Source: a bacterium (GTDB lineage Bacteria > JAGOBX01). Taken from it: 64,000 nucleotides of DNA. A program made the position numbers and the translations under genes. This document shows positions 18,838 through 27,001 of this stretch, piece by piece (within the stretch, counting starts at the first letter, position 1; the number at the start of each line of letters is the position of its first letter). The notes under the pieces are model-generated. The model was not told the origin of the DNA and made no database searches. It saw only the letters and a program-made list of their open reading frames with translations. The DNA lies in the NCBI GenBank assembly GCA_029551925.1, contig JAKPEO010000131.1, positions 35,069-99,068 on the forward strand, written 5' to 3'.

Positions 18838-20619
18838 ATGAAATTAGCGAAATTCGGCGGTAGTTCAGTCGCTTCTGCTGAACGAATAAAACACATATTT
18901 GAAAATATTATTTTAAAAGATAAAAAATTGAAGTATATTGTATTATCAACATTCGGTAAAAAAGATTCTAATGATATAAAAATAACAGACCAATTAGAAA
19001 AAATTGCGGCGATATCTTATTATCAAAATGTTTATCCGAAAGAAAATATAGATAAAATAAAAAATAAATATTATACAGAAACCAAAGCGCTCGGATTGAA
19101 TACAAAATTTTTAGACTCGATATTTGAAGAATTTGAAGAAATTGTAAATCGCAAATTTGATAATTTCGATAGATATTATGCTGCGTTAGTTTCGCAAGGC
19201 GAACGAATGTTTGTTAGCATTCCTGTAGAATATTTAAAAAGCAAAGGAATAAATGCAATTGCTGTATACCCAGAAAAATGCGGATTAATAACCGATTCAA
19301 ATTATCGTAATGCTGGATTATTGCCCGGCAGTTTAGAGAATGTAAAAAAATATGTAGATTCTCATCCGGCGGATATTTATATATTTCCTGGATTTTATGC
19401 AGTTGATAAAAATGGCGATTTTACGACATTTAGACGCGGCGGCTCTGATTATACAGGCGCGATAATCAGCGCTGCGCTTGATGTAGAGTTATATGAAAAC
19501 TGGACTGATGTCAACGGGATATTAAGAGTTGATCCCACGCTATTTAAAGATGAAAATATAACAGTTGAAACAATAAAAATAATTTCTTATCGTGAAGTAA
19601 GAGAATTAGCATACGGCGGCGCAAAAGTATTGCATAGCGGCACGCTCAAACCGTTGCGCGAAAAAAAAATACCTTTGCAAATACGCAATACTTTTGATAT
19701 TAATAATGAAGGCACTCTTGTAGTTGCTAAAAAAGAAAAAACTTACGAAGTAGTGAAAGGTATTGCCTGCCGCGAAAATATTTATTTTTTGAATATTACA
19801 AAAGAAGATATGGATAATGAAATCGGCGCGGCATATAATATCGAAAAAATTTTATCTGACCATAAAATTTCGTTTTCGCAAATTACTTCAAGTATTGATT
19901 CATTGTCATACGCAATACCTGAACCTGAATTTTCTAATGATGAAGAGCGCAAAAAATTTAAAGATAATTTAGAAGAAGCGATAAACCTTATAAAAACTTC
20001 GCCTGAAATAGTGCCGGAAGAAATAAATTTATTGTATCCTTTTAGTTTAGTTTATATTGTCGGCGAAGGTATGTATAATACAATTGGATTATTAGCAAAA
20101 TTTACTAAAATACTATCGTCAAATAAAATTAATATCTATACTACTTATCAAGTGCCGGAACAAGTAAATGTTATTTTTGGAGTAAAGCAATCTGACGGCA
20201 AAAAAGCAGTGAAAGAATTGTATCGCGCTTTGTTTATAAATAAAATCAATACTGAATATTCATTAGAAAAAGAAAATATAATTGTTTCATTAATCTCGAT
20301 TGCAAAAAATTATTGTGCTACTTCTCTTAATGAAATAGCCGCGGAAGTAAATGTTCAAATAAACGGAAAAACTGTGATCATAGAATTTTCAAATATTTTT
20401 TCCGAAGCGGAAAAAAGATATATGGAGAATCTGCAAGAATTAGAAAAATTTGTAAAAATGAAAGACGGCATTGTAGCGCAGACAAAACAAATATTCAAAG
20501 AAAAATTGGAAAACGCATTTAACAATAAAATTAGGAAAATTTATTTTGAAACCAATTATGAACAAAACGAACGAATTTTTTTTATAACATTCGAAAAGGA
20601 ATTAAAATATCCAATTTAA
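18838..20619 (+). CDS. lysC: Aspartate kinase with extra C-terminal region
   Basis: A 593-residue protein; monofunctional aspartokinases are usually about 400-470. The kinase domain opens with KLAKFGGSSVASAERI and includes LVSQGERM, the TFRRGGSDYTGA motif and YGGAKVLHSGTL near residue 260. Two ACT-type segments follow (about 290-465). Then comes a region of about 130 residues with no family I recognise; no homoserine dehydrogenase Rossmann motif is present. The enzyme phosphorylates aspartate, the first step to lysine/DAP, threonine and methionine. ACT domains suggest allosteric feedback control. A FAD oxidoreductase gene follows about 20 bases later. Confidence 0.9.
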   Translation: MKLAKFGGSSVASAERIKHIFENIILKDKKLKYIVLSTFGKKDSNDIKITDQLEKIAAISYYQNVYPKENIDKIKNKYYTETKALGLNTKFLDSIFEEFEEIVNRKFDNFDRYYAALVSQGERMFVSIPVEYLKSKGINAIAVYPEKCGLITDSNYRNAGLLPGSLENVKKYVDSHPADIYIFPGFYAVDKNGDFTTFRRGGSDYTGAIISAALDVELYENWTDVNGILRVDPTLFKDENITVETIKIISYREVRELAYGGAKVLHSGTLKPLREKKIPLQIRNTFDINNEGTLVVAKKEKTYEVVKGIACRENIYFLNITKEDMDNEIGAAYNIEKILSDHKISFSQITSSIDSLSYAIPEPEFSNDEERKKFKDNLEEAINLIKTSPEIVPEEINLLYPFSLVYIVGEGMYNTIGLLAKFTKILSSNKINIYTTYQVPEQVNVIFGVKQSDGKKAVKELYRALFINKINTEYSLEKENIIVSLISIAKNYCATSLNEIAAEVNVQINGKTVIIEFSNIFSEAEKRYMENLQELEKFVKMKDGIVAQTKQIFKEKLENAFNNKIRKIYFETNYEQNERIFFITFEKELKYPI

Positions 20620-20640
20620 AAAGCGCATTTGATTTTTTTT

Positions 20641-21936
20641 ATGACACAAAAAAAAATAATAATATTAGGCGGTGGTTTGTCTGGATTGGCTGCTGCTTAT
20701 TTTTGCGAACAACAGAAACAGGATTATGCGCTTTTTGAAAAAGAAGAAAAAATTGGCGGATTATGTAAAAGTCATTACATTGACGGTTTTACTTTTGACT
20801 ACACAGGGCATTTGCTTCATTTTACTAATGACTTTGCTAAAAAAATTGTATTTGATTTATTAGCAGAAGAATTAACTGAAAAGACAAGAAACTCTTATAT
20901 TTTTTATAAAAAGAAATTTATACCATTTCCATTTCAACAGCATTTAGGATATTTATCAGAAAACGAAAAAATCCAGTGTTTTATTGATTTTTTAGATAGT
21001 TATTTTACTAAAAAAAATAATTATAAAAATTTCGAAGATTGGGCGCTCACATTTTACGGCGCAGGTATAGCAAAAAAATTTATGCTGCCGTATAATTTGA
21101 AATTGTATAAATATGATTTAAAAAAAATAACTACTGATTGGTTTGGCGCTTATATGCCGCAATTGAAATTATATGAAATGCTAAAATCACTTACAATTCA
21201 AAAAAATCAATATTGTGGCTATAATTCTATTTTTTATTATCCGCGGCAATGCGGAATAAATCAATTAATAACCGCAGTTTCTAAACATTTAAAGAATATA
21301 AATTGTAGAGCAGTTGTATATTCTGTGAATATTCAAAAAAAATATATAGAAGTTGATAATCAAAAAATTTTTTATGATTATTTGATAAATACTATTCCGC
21401 TTCCTGAATTTTTAAAATTGCTCATTCCTAAAATTAAAAATTTGAGCGCAGCGCTCGATAAATTAGAATATACTTCTGTCTATAATATAAATTACGGAAT
21501 AGAAACAAATACGGCAAATAAGCTGCACTGGCTTTATTTTCCTGAAAATAAATTTCAATTTTATCGCTGCGGATTTTATCATAATTTTTCTAAAAATATG
21601 ACGCCGTATAGAAATCAGCATTCTGCATATATTGAAATAAGTTATAGAAAAATTTTACAAAATATTAATGACTTACACAGGGCGATTAAAAACCAATTTT
21701 TTGATTTTGGCGTATATAACAAAAAAAATTCAAAGATTATATTAGAATTTCCGCTTGATATTAAATACGCTTATGTTATTTACAATAAACATCGAAAAAA
21801 AATAATTGAATATTTGTCGGATTATTTTTTTAAAAATTCGATAATATCCATCGGGAGATACGCTGAGTGGAATTATTCGTCGATGCAGGATTCTATTGTC
21901 ACAGCATATAATAAAATAATAAACTTGAATAAATAA
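20641..21936 (+). CDS. FAD-dependent oxidoreductase, UDP-galactopyranose mutase/protoporphyrinogen oxidase-like
   Basis: A 431-residue flavoprotein from the ATG at 20641; a TTG 12 bases upstream is possible but has no better ribosome site. The N-terminal FAD loop is IIILGGGLSGLAAAY, followed by a GGLCKS segment. Residues near 100 (FIPFPFQ) and 160 (FMLPYNLKLYKYD) match a NAD(P)-binding amine-oxidase-like family often found with surface-sugar genes and related to UDP-galactopyranose mutase. A near-C-terminal GRYAEWNYSSMQDS segment is the expected second FAD contact. The substrate is unknown. It converges on the SUMF1 gene with only three bases between stops. Confidence 0.75.
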   Translation: MTQKKIIILGGGLSGLAAAYFCEQQKQDYALFEKEEKIGGLCKSHYIDGFTFDYTGHLLHFTNDFAKKIVFDLLAEELTEKTRNSYIFYKKKFIPFPFQQHLGYLSENEKIQCFIDFLDSYFTKKNNYKNFEDWALTFYGAGIAKKFMLPYNLKLYKYDLKKITTDWFGAYMPQLKLYEMLKSLTIQKNQYCGYNSIFYYPRQCGINQLITAVSKHLKNINCRAVVYSVNIQKKYIEVDNQKIFYDYLINTIPLPEFLKLLIPKIKNLSAALDKLEYTSVYNINYGIETNTANKLHWLYFPENKFQFYRCGFYHNFSKNMTPYRNQHSAYIEISYRKILQNINDLHRAIKNQFFDFGVYNKKNSKIILEFPLDIKYAYVIYNKHRKKIIEYLSDYFFKNSIISIGRYAEWNYSSMQDSIVTAYNKIINLNK

Positions 21937-21939
21937 AAA

Positions 21940-22914
21940 TCACCAAGCGCAGCGAAATCCGATAGTTTCGTCTTTGTACTCTTTTGGTTGGAAATAACGA
22001 AAGTTATTTCGGCATTCGTCTTTATTACTTCGCCAGCAGCCGCCTTTTAGAATTTTATATTTATAATTGTAATCATCTGATGAAATATAATTGCCAGGAT
22101 AAGGCAAATACCAATCTTCGCACCATTCCCAGACAAGACCTGTAAGATGATATATCCCAAAGATATTACAAGGCGCTTGCTCGCTTAATCTATAATTAAA
22201 CCACTCGCTATTTTTATTGGCTATTGCATTGTCTAAATTTTTGCCTGTCGCGTAAATATTTTTTTCTAATCCTTGAGCTGCGTAAATCCATTCTTTTTCT
22301 GTTGGCAATCGTTTGCCAATACGTCTGGCATAAGTATTAGCCATATTCCAATTTATATTTCTGACCGGCTCGTCTAAAAATTTATATTTTGCGATTTCGT
22401 CTTTATATTCAGGACAGACCAATAAAAAAGATTTGACTGATACAGGCATAATATCTAAATAAAATTCTGCAATTTCTTCTTCGAATACAGGGCGCTCGTT
22501 TAAATGATGAAAATTGCTGCCGATAAAAATTTTGCCGCTCGGTATTAATGCCATATTTTGCAATCTGATTTTTTTGATATAATCGCGCAGTTCAAAAAAT
22601 TTATTTTTTATTTCCTCGCCGATAATTAAAAGTTTATCTGTGCTTTTACTTTCAGATTTTGAGCGGTTTTCAATTAAATCAAGACATTCTTCCGCTAACA
22701 TAGAGTCATTAATATTGAAATCGCTGCGATAAATGTAATATTCTAATTCTTTTAACTGCTTTTCTAAATCATCTGCTGTTATTTTAGGATTGAGATTGAA
22801 TTGCAGTTTATGTTTGAATATTATAAGATTATTTTCGTAATTTTTATATGTATTGTTATTATCAGTATTTTCTTTTAGTTTTGATAGTTCGGCGCTTGTC
22901 TGTTCTTTTTTCAT
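21940..22914 (-). CDS. SUMF1/FGE-sulfatase domain protein
   Basis: A 324-residue protein without a signal peptide. Residues 1-115 are charged and helical with no recognised domain. Residues about 121-324 form an SUMF1 domain: MALIPSGKIFIGS, EEEIAEFYLD, KRLPTEKEWIYAAQG (201-215), GLVWEWCEDWY (259-269), and GGCWRSNKDECRNNFR from 291. Formylglycine-generating enzymes need two active cysteines in this last segment. Only Cys301 aligns, and the first site is replaced, so sulfatase activation is unlikely. It overlaps the upstream membrane-protein gene by four bases. Confidence 0.8.
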   Translation of the reverse strand: MKKEQTSAELSKLKENTDNNNTYKNYENNLIIFKHKLQFNLNPKITADDLEKQLKELEYYIYRSDFNINDSMLAEECLDLIENRSKSESKSTDKLLIIGEEIKNKFFELRDYIKKIRLQNMALIPSGKIFIGSNFHHLNERPVFEEEIAEFYLDIMPVSVKSFLLVCPEYKDEIAKYKFLDEPVRNINWNMANTYARRIGKRLPTEKEWIYAAQGLEKNIYATGKNLDNAIANKNSEWFNYRLSEQAPCNIFGIYHLTGLVWEWCEDWYLPYPGNYISSDDYNYKYKILKGGCWRSNKDECRNNFRYFQPKEYKDETIGFRCAW

Positions 22915-23843
22915 TTTACAATATTAATATTATAAGAATTAAAAATTTGCAATAGAATATTTGAAAAAATTAAATAAACGGATAAAATTATAATGAATGT
23001 TATTATCGGCAGCAAATCTAATTTAGCAATGCGAATAGAAAAAATATCGCGTAATGGTTTAATAAATTTTTCTGCGATAGTGAAAATAAAATTTTTTAAT
23101 TCTTCAGACAGCGGTATTTTCGAATTTTCTATGATGATGGCAGAAACCAAAAAAAACATAATTATTTCGATAATATCAATACAATTATAAAAAGCAGCAA
23201 GTATAACATTGATAAACTGATGAAAATTATAATCTATTCTGATAGTAAAAACAACAATAATAAAAATTATTATTAAAAAAATTGTAGCGGCAAGATTGTC
23301 GTCTTCTAATAAATTAAATATTTTTGATTTGTAAGTTAAATCTTTTAGCGGCGCGGTAAATTCTTCAAATGCTGCGGAAATACTGAAAGATTCAGTTAAA
23401 ATTTTTCTATTAAGCATAAACAAAATAAAAATATAAACTTTCAATAGTATAGATAAAAAAGAAACTATTGCTAATTGTATTGCTTTTATAATATTTGGCG
23501 GCCAGATATTCAATGCCATAGATGTTTCGGTTGTATCGAGCATTATAGTTAAATAATTTATATTTCTATTTAATTCATTTTTTGTCATTGTTGTCATAAA
23601 CAAAAAAAATTTAAATAAGAATATTATAAAAAAACCGAAAAAAATAATTTTAATGTTATTATGAATTTTTAATATTTTTTTTATTGCAAGTAAGATATTA
23701 TTGATTTTTGAATTTATCTGATTGATTATAACTGAATTTGCAGATATTATTTTTAATTCGATAATCAATTTTAAAAAATACATTACAAAAATAAAATTTA
23801 AAAAAGTATGTATAATAGAAAAAATGAAATACCTTAAATTCAC
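22911..23843 (-). CDS. Polytopic membrane protein with a YggT-like C-terminal half
   Basis: A 310-residue protein, GTG start, very rich in I, L and F, with about six to eight membrane segments. The C-terminal part (FIKPLRDIFSIRIAKLDLLP followed by a hydrophobic stretch) fits the YggT repeat, whose core is a P-(L/F)-R-R-x-I-P...D-x-S-P motif. The N-terminal half has a weaker similar arrangement. YggT proteins are poorly understood membrane proteins sometimes linked to cell division or osmotic shock. At 310 residues it is longer than typical YggT (about 100-190). The SUMF1 gene is translationally coupled downstream. The family call is moderate only. Confidence 0.55.
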   Translation of the reverse strand: MNLRYFIFSIIHTFLNFIFVMYFLKLIIELKIISANSVIINQINSKINNILLAIKKILKIHNNIKIIFFGFFIIFLFKFFLFMTTMTKNELNRNINYLTIMLDTTETSMALNIWPPNIIKAIQLAIVSFLSILLKVYIFILFMLNRKILTESFSISAAFEEFTAPLKDLTYKSKIFNLLEDDNLAATIFLIIIFIIVVFTIRIDYNFHQFINVILAAFYNCIDIIEIIMFFLVSAIIIENSKIPLSEELKNFIFTIAEKFIKPLRDIFSIRIAKLDLLPIITFIIILSVYLIFSNILLQIFNSYNINIVK

Positions 23844-23937
23844 GATTTTAAACCTTTTGCAATAAATAAAACTAACTTATTAAAAATATCTAAATTAAAC
23901 AATTTTTTAAAAAAATATGCAATATTTATTTTTTATA

Positions 23938-23966
23938 TTGTTTTTTTAAACATTGTATTATAGAAT
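23938..23966 (+). promoter_or_regulatory. Possible promoter for the ilvBN operon
   Basis: TTGTTT at 23938-23943, 17 bp, TAGAAT at 23961-23966. It is weaker than the other promoters in this window. The leader to ilvB is about 55 bases and no leader peptide or attenuator is evident. Confidence 0.35.
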
Positions 23967-24015
23967 AAAATGCTAATTTTTTTTGAAAAAAGTAAAAAAC
24001 ATAAAAAAATAATTT

Positions 24016-24022
24016 GGAGAAG
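24016..24022 (+). promoter_or_regulatory. Ribosome binding site deciding the ilvB start
   Basis: GGAGAAG lies just before ATG 24026. An in-frame TTG at 24014 would place the start inside this site, so the ATG is chosen. Confidence 0.8.
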
Positions 24023-24025
24023 AAA

Positions 24026-25714
24026 ATGACAAAATTAACAGGAGCGCAAATTCTAATAAAGGTATTAAAGCAAGAAGGAGTAGAGTTAGTATTTGGTTAT
24101 CCTGGCGGCGTGCTTATTCCAATATATGACGCTTTATACGATGCGGATATTAGACATATTTTACCGCGTCACGAACAGGGCGGTGCCCATGCTGCTGATG
24201 GCTATGCAAGAGCGACTGGTAAAGTAGGAGTATGTATTGGGACATCCGGTCCTGGTGCGACAAATTTAGTGACCGGTATAGCTACCGCATATATGGATTC
24301 TGTGCCGCTTGTTGCGATTACTGGACAAGTGCAGACTTCGTTAATTGGCGGCGATGCTTTTCAAGAAGTGGATATTACAGGTATTACAAGACCTATAACA
24401 AAGCACAATTATTTAGTGAAAGATGTAAATGATTTGCAAAGAATATTAAAAGAAGCTTTTCATATAGCGCGCACAGGCAGACCCGGTCCTGTATTAGTTG
24501 ATATCCCAAAAGATGTATCTGTTGCTGTTGGCATATATAATTCAAAATTATCAGATAATATAGAGATTCGCGGCTACAAACCAAATTATAAAGGGCATAT
24601 AGGTCAAATAAAAAAAGCTGTAGAATTGATTAATAAAGCCAAACAGCCGATTATCTATGCTGGCGGCGGAGTAAAAATTTCAGGTGCTACCAAAGAATTA
24701 TATGAATTAGCAAAAACAATCAATGCGCCAGTTGCATTGACATTAATGGCGTTGGGGTCATTTCCGCCAGATGATAAATTGTATTTGGGAATGTTGGGGA
24801 TGCACGGAACATATTATGCAAATATGTCTATAAATCATTCTGATTTGATTATTGCGATCGGCGCGAGATTCGACGATAGAGTAACAGGAAAACTTGAAGA
24901 ATTTGCGCCGAACGCGCAGATTATTCATATTGATATAGATCCTGCAGCTATTAGTAAAAATGTGAAAGTTGACATACCAATAGTCGGCGATGTTAAAACT
25001 GTTTTGACAGATATGCTCAACTATGTAAAAGAAAAAGAACATAAGGAATGGTTAAAACAAATAGATGTTTGGAAAAAACAGCAGCCGTTAACTTATAATC
25101 AAACAGAAAGCGGGCCATTAAAACCGCAGTATATAATTGAAGAAATATATAATTTAACAAAAGGCGAGGCAATAATTGCAACGGAAGTCGGGCAGCATCA
25201 GATGTGGACTGCGCAGTATTATAAATTTACTAATCCGCGTCATTTTATTAGTTCCGGCGGTTTAGGCACAATGGGTTTCGGCTTGCCTGCTTCGATGGGC
25301 GCGCAATTAGGTTGTCCAGATAAACGAGTTATTTGTATTGCCGGCGACGGAAGTTTGCAAATGAATATTCAAGAATTAGCGACAATTCGCGAGCATAATA
25401 TTCCTGTAATAATTGCATTGTTAAACAATAGTTATTTGGGAATGGTTAGACAATGGCAAGAATTATTTTTTAAGAAGCGATATATGGCGACTGATTTAGT
25501 GAAGAATCCAAATTTCACAAAAATTGCGAACGCTTATGATATTAAAGCATTGAAAATAACGAAAAAATCAGAAGTTGTTCCTGCAATAAAAGAAGCGTTA
25601 AAAAATAAAGAGCCGTATTTATTAGATTTTATAATTAATCGCGAAGAAAATGTGTTTCCTATGGTGCCTGCTGGCGCTGCGGTAAGCAATATGATTTTAG
25701 GAGGCGAGAATTAA
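24026..25714 (+). CDS. ilvB: Acetolactate synthase, large (catalytic) subunit IlvB
   Basis: A ThDP- and FAD-dependent synthase of 562 residues that condenses pyruvate with pyruvate or 2-oxobutyrate, the first common step to valine, leucine and isoleucine. The start of the Pyr domain has the catalytic glutamate at residue 50 ([19 protein letters not shown]). [13 protein letters not shown] follows, and the C-terminal ThDP motif is [13 protein letters not shown] with the metal-binding [12 protein letters not shown] segment. The regulatory subunit gene begins one base after the stop. Confidence 0.96.
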   Translation: MTKLTGAQILIKVLKQEGVELVFGYPGGVLIPIYDALYDADIRHILPRHEQGGAHAADGYARATGKVGVCIGTSGPGATNLVTGIATAYMDSVPLVAITGQVQTSLIGGDAFQEVDITGITRPITKHNYLVKDVNDLQRILKEAFHIARTGRPGPVLVDIPKDVSVAVGIYNSKLSDNIEIRGYKPNYKGHIGQIKKAVELINKAKQPIIYAGGGVKISGATKELYELAKTINAPVALTLMALGSFPPDDKLYLGMLGMHGTYYANMSINHSDLIIAIGARFDDRVTGKLEEFAPNAQIIHIDIDPAAISKNVKVDIPIVGDVKTVLTDMLNYVKEKEHKEWLKQIDVWKKQQPLTYNQTESGPLKPQYIIEEIYNLTKGEAIIATEVGQHQMWTAQYYKFTNPRHFISSGGLGTMGFGLPASMGAQLGCPDKRVICIAGDGSLQMNIQELATIREHNIPVIIALLNNSYLGMVRQWQELFFKKRYMATDLVKNPNFTKIANAYDIKALKITKKSEVVPAIKEALKNKEPYLLDFIINREENVFPMVPAGAAVSNMILGGEN

Positions 25715-25715
25715 T

Positions 25716-26189
25716 ATGCATCATATAATATCTGTTACAGTTGAAAATAAATTTGGAGTATTGTCAAGGATCGCAGGATTATTTGCAGGACGCGGATATA
25801 ATATTGGTTCGCTTGCTGTTGGTCCGACTGAAAAGGAAGATATATCCACGATTGTATTAACTGTTAGCGGCGATGATAAAATTATCGAGCAGGTGATAAA
25901 GCAGTTAAATAGATTGATTGATGTAATAAAAGTTGTAGATTTAACAGAAAAAGAAATAGTGAAACGCGAGCTGCTGTTAATTAAAATAAGCGCTGAGCAC
26001 ACTACAAAAAGGTCTGAATTATTTCAAATTTGTGAAGTGTTCAAATCTAAAATTGTTGGGATAACAAATAAAAATGTGATAATTGAATTATCCGGCGCGC
26101 CTGCGAAAATAGATGCATTTATCAATATAATGAGACCGTATGGTATTTTAGAAGTTTCGCGCACTGGATTAATAGCATTAGCAAGATAA
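25716..26189 (+). CDS. ilvN: Acetolactate synthase, small regulatory subunit IlvN
   Basis: A 157-residue protein with an N-terminal ACT domain (HHIISVTVENKFGVLSRIAGLFAGRGYNI) and a C-terminal domain ending SRTGLIALAR, both typical of the small subunit. It stimulates IlvB and confers valine feedback inhibition in characterised enzymes. AGGAGG precedes the ATG. The nitrilase-family gene begins two bases after the stop, so the three genes form one operon. Confidence 0.95.
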   Translation: MHHIISVTVENKFGVLSRIAGLFAGRGYNIGSLAVGPTEKEDISTIVLTVSGDDKIIEQVIKQLNRLIDVIKVVDLTEKEIVKRELLLIKISAEHTTKRSELFQICEVFKSKIVGITNKNVIIELSGAPAKIDAFINIMRPYGILEVSRTGLIALAR

Positions 26190-26191
26190 TA

Positions 26192-26959
26192 ATGGCTTTG
26201 AATATAGGTATATTACAATTCGATATAATCTGGGAAAATAAAGACGCAAATAAAAAAAAAATCAAAGAATATTTAGATGCGGCATTAACAAATTCCGATA
26301 AAAAAATAGACTGGCTGATTCTGCCTGAATATTCGCTGACCGGCTTTTCTTTTGATAAAAACAAAACAGAATTAACGCAAAGCGATTACGATTTTTTTGC
26401 GGAGTTAGCGCAAAAATATTCAGTGTATATTTCTTATTCTGGAATAATTAATAATGCGAATAATTTAATAACTATCAATGCTAATGGAAATGTAATTTCT
26501 AATTATTCCAAAATTCATTTATTTAGTTATGCCGGAGAAGACAAGATTTATAATGCAGGTGCACAGCCAGAAATTTTTGAAATAGAAAATTTCAAAATTT
26601 TACCGGCAATATGTTATGATTTGCGATTTTCGTATTTGTTTTGGGACAATGCCGAGAATACCGATATAATTTTAATAGCGGCAAATTGGCCAGATATTAG
26701 AAGTCATCACTGGAAAATATTAGCGCAGAGTCGCGCAATAGAAAATCAATGTTTTGTCTGCGCTGTTAATAGAATTGGCGCAGACCCGAAAAATAAATAT
26801 TGCGGTGATTCGATGATAATAGCGCCGAACGGCGATATTATTTTAAATTCTGAAAATGCTGATGGGCTATTTACCGCAACAATTAATAAAAATGATATTA
26901 TTTTTACTCGCGAAAAGTTTCCTGTATTAAAAGACCGCAAAAAAATAAAATATAAATAA
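26192..26959 (+). CDS. Omega-amidase-type carbon-nitrogen hydrolase (YafV/Nit2-like)
   Basis: A nitrilase-superfamily protein of 255 residues with an intact Glu-Lys-Cys triad: Glu46 (LPEYSLTGF), Lys107 (YSKIHLF) and Cys141 (ICYDLRF). The AGE segment at 114-116 and ANWPDIRSHHWKIL...RAIENQ are typical of the omega-amidases YafV/Nit2. These enzymes remove the terminal amide from 2-oxoglutaramate or 2-oxosuccinamate, by-products of glutamine or asparagine transamination. Cotranscription with ilvBN suggests a link to amino-acid transamination or repair. The exact substrate is inferred. Confidence 0.85.
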   Translation: MALNIGILQFDIIWENKDANKKKIKEYLDAALTNSDKKIDWLILPEYSLTGFSFDKNKTELTQSDYDFFAELAQKYSVYISYSGIINNANNLITINANGNVISNYSKIHLFSYAGEDKIYNAGAQPEIFEIENFKILPAICYDLRFSYLFWDNAENTDIILIAANWPDIRSHHWKILAQSRAIENQCFVCAVNRIGADPKNKYCGDSMIIAPNGDIILNSENADGLFTATINKNDIIFTREKFPVLKDRKKIKYK

Positions 26960-26965
26960 TAAAAA

Positions 26966-26994
26966 TTGACTTTTAAAATTTTTTAGTGTATTTT
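26966..26994 (+). promoter_or_regulatory. Sigma-70-type promoter immediately before cardiolipin synthase
   Basis: TTGACT at 26966-26971, 17 bp, TATTTT at 26989-26994. The predicted RNA start is about 27001, at or next to the GTG codon at 27002, which suggests a leaderless message. Confidence 0.65.
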
Positions 26995-27001
26995 ATTTGG
27001 C

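Noticed and set aside
21940-22914. Formylglycine-generating enzyme for sulfatases
   Set aside because: One of two needed active-site cysteines is missing and no sulfatase gene is in the window.
24014-24025. TTG start upstream of ilvB
   Set aside because: The codon lies next to and within the GGAGAAG ribosome site; the ATG at 24026 is the natural start.
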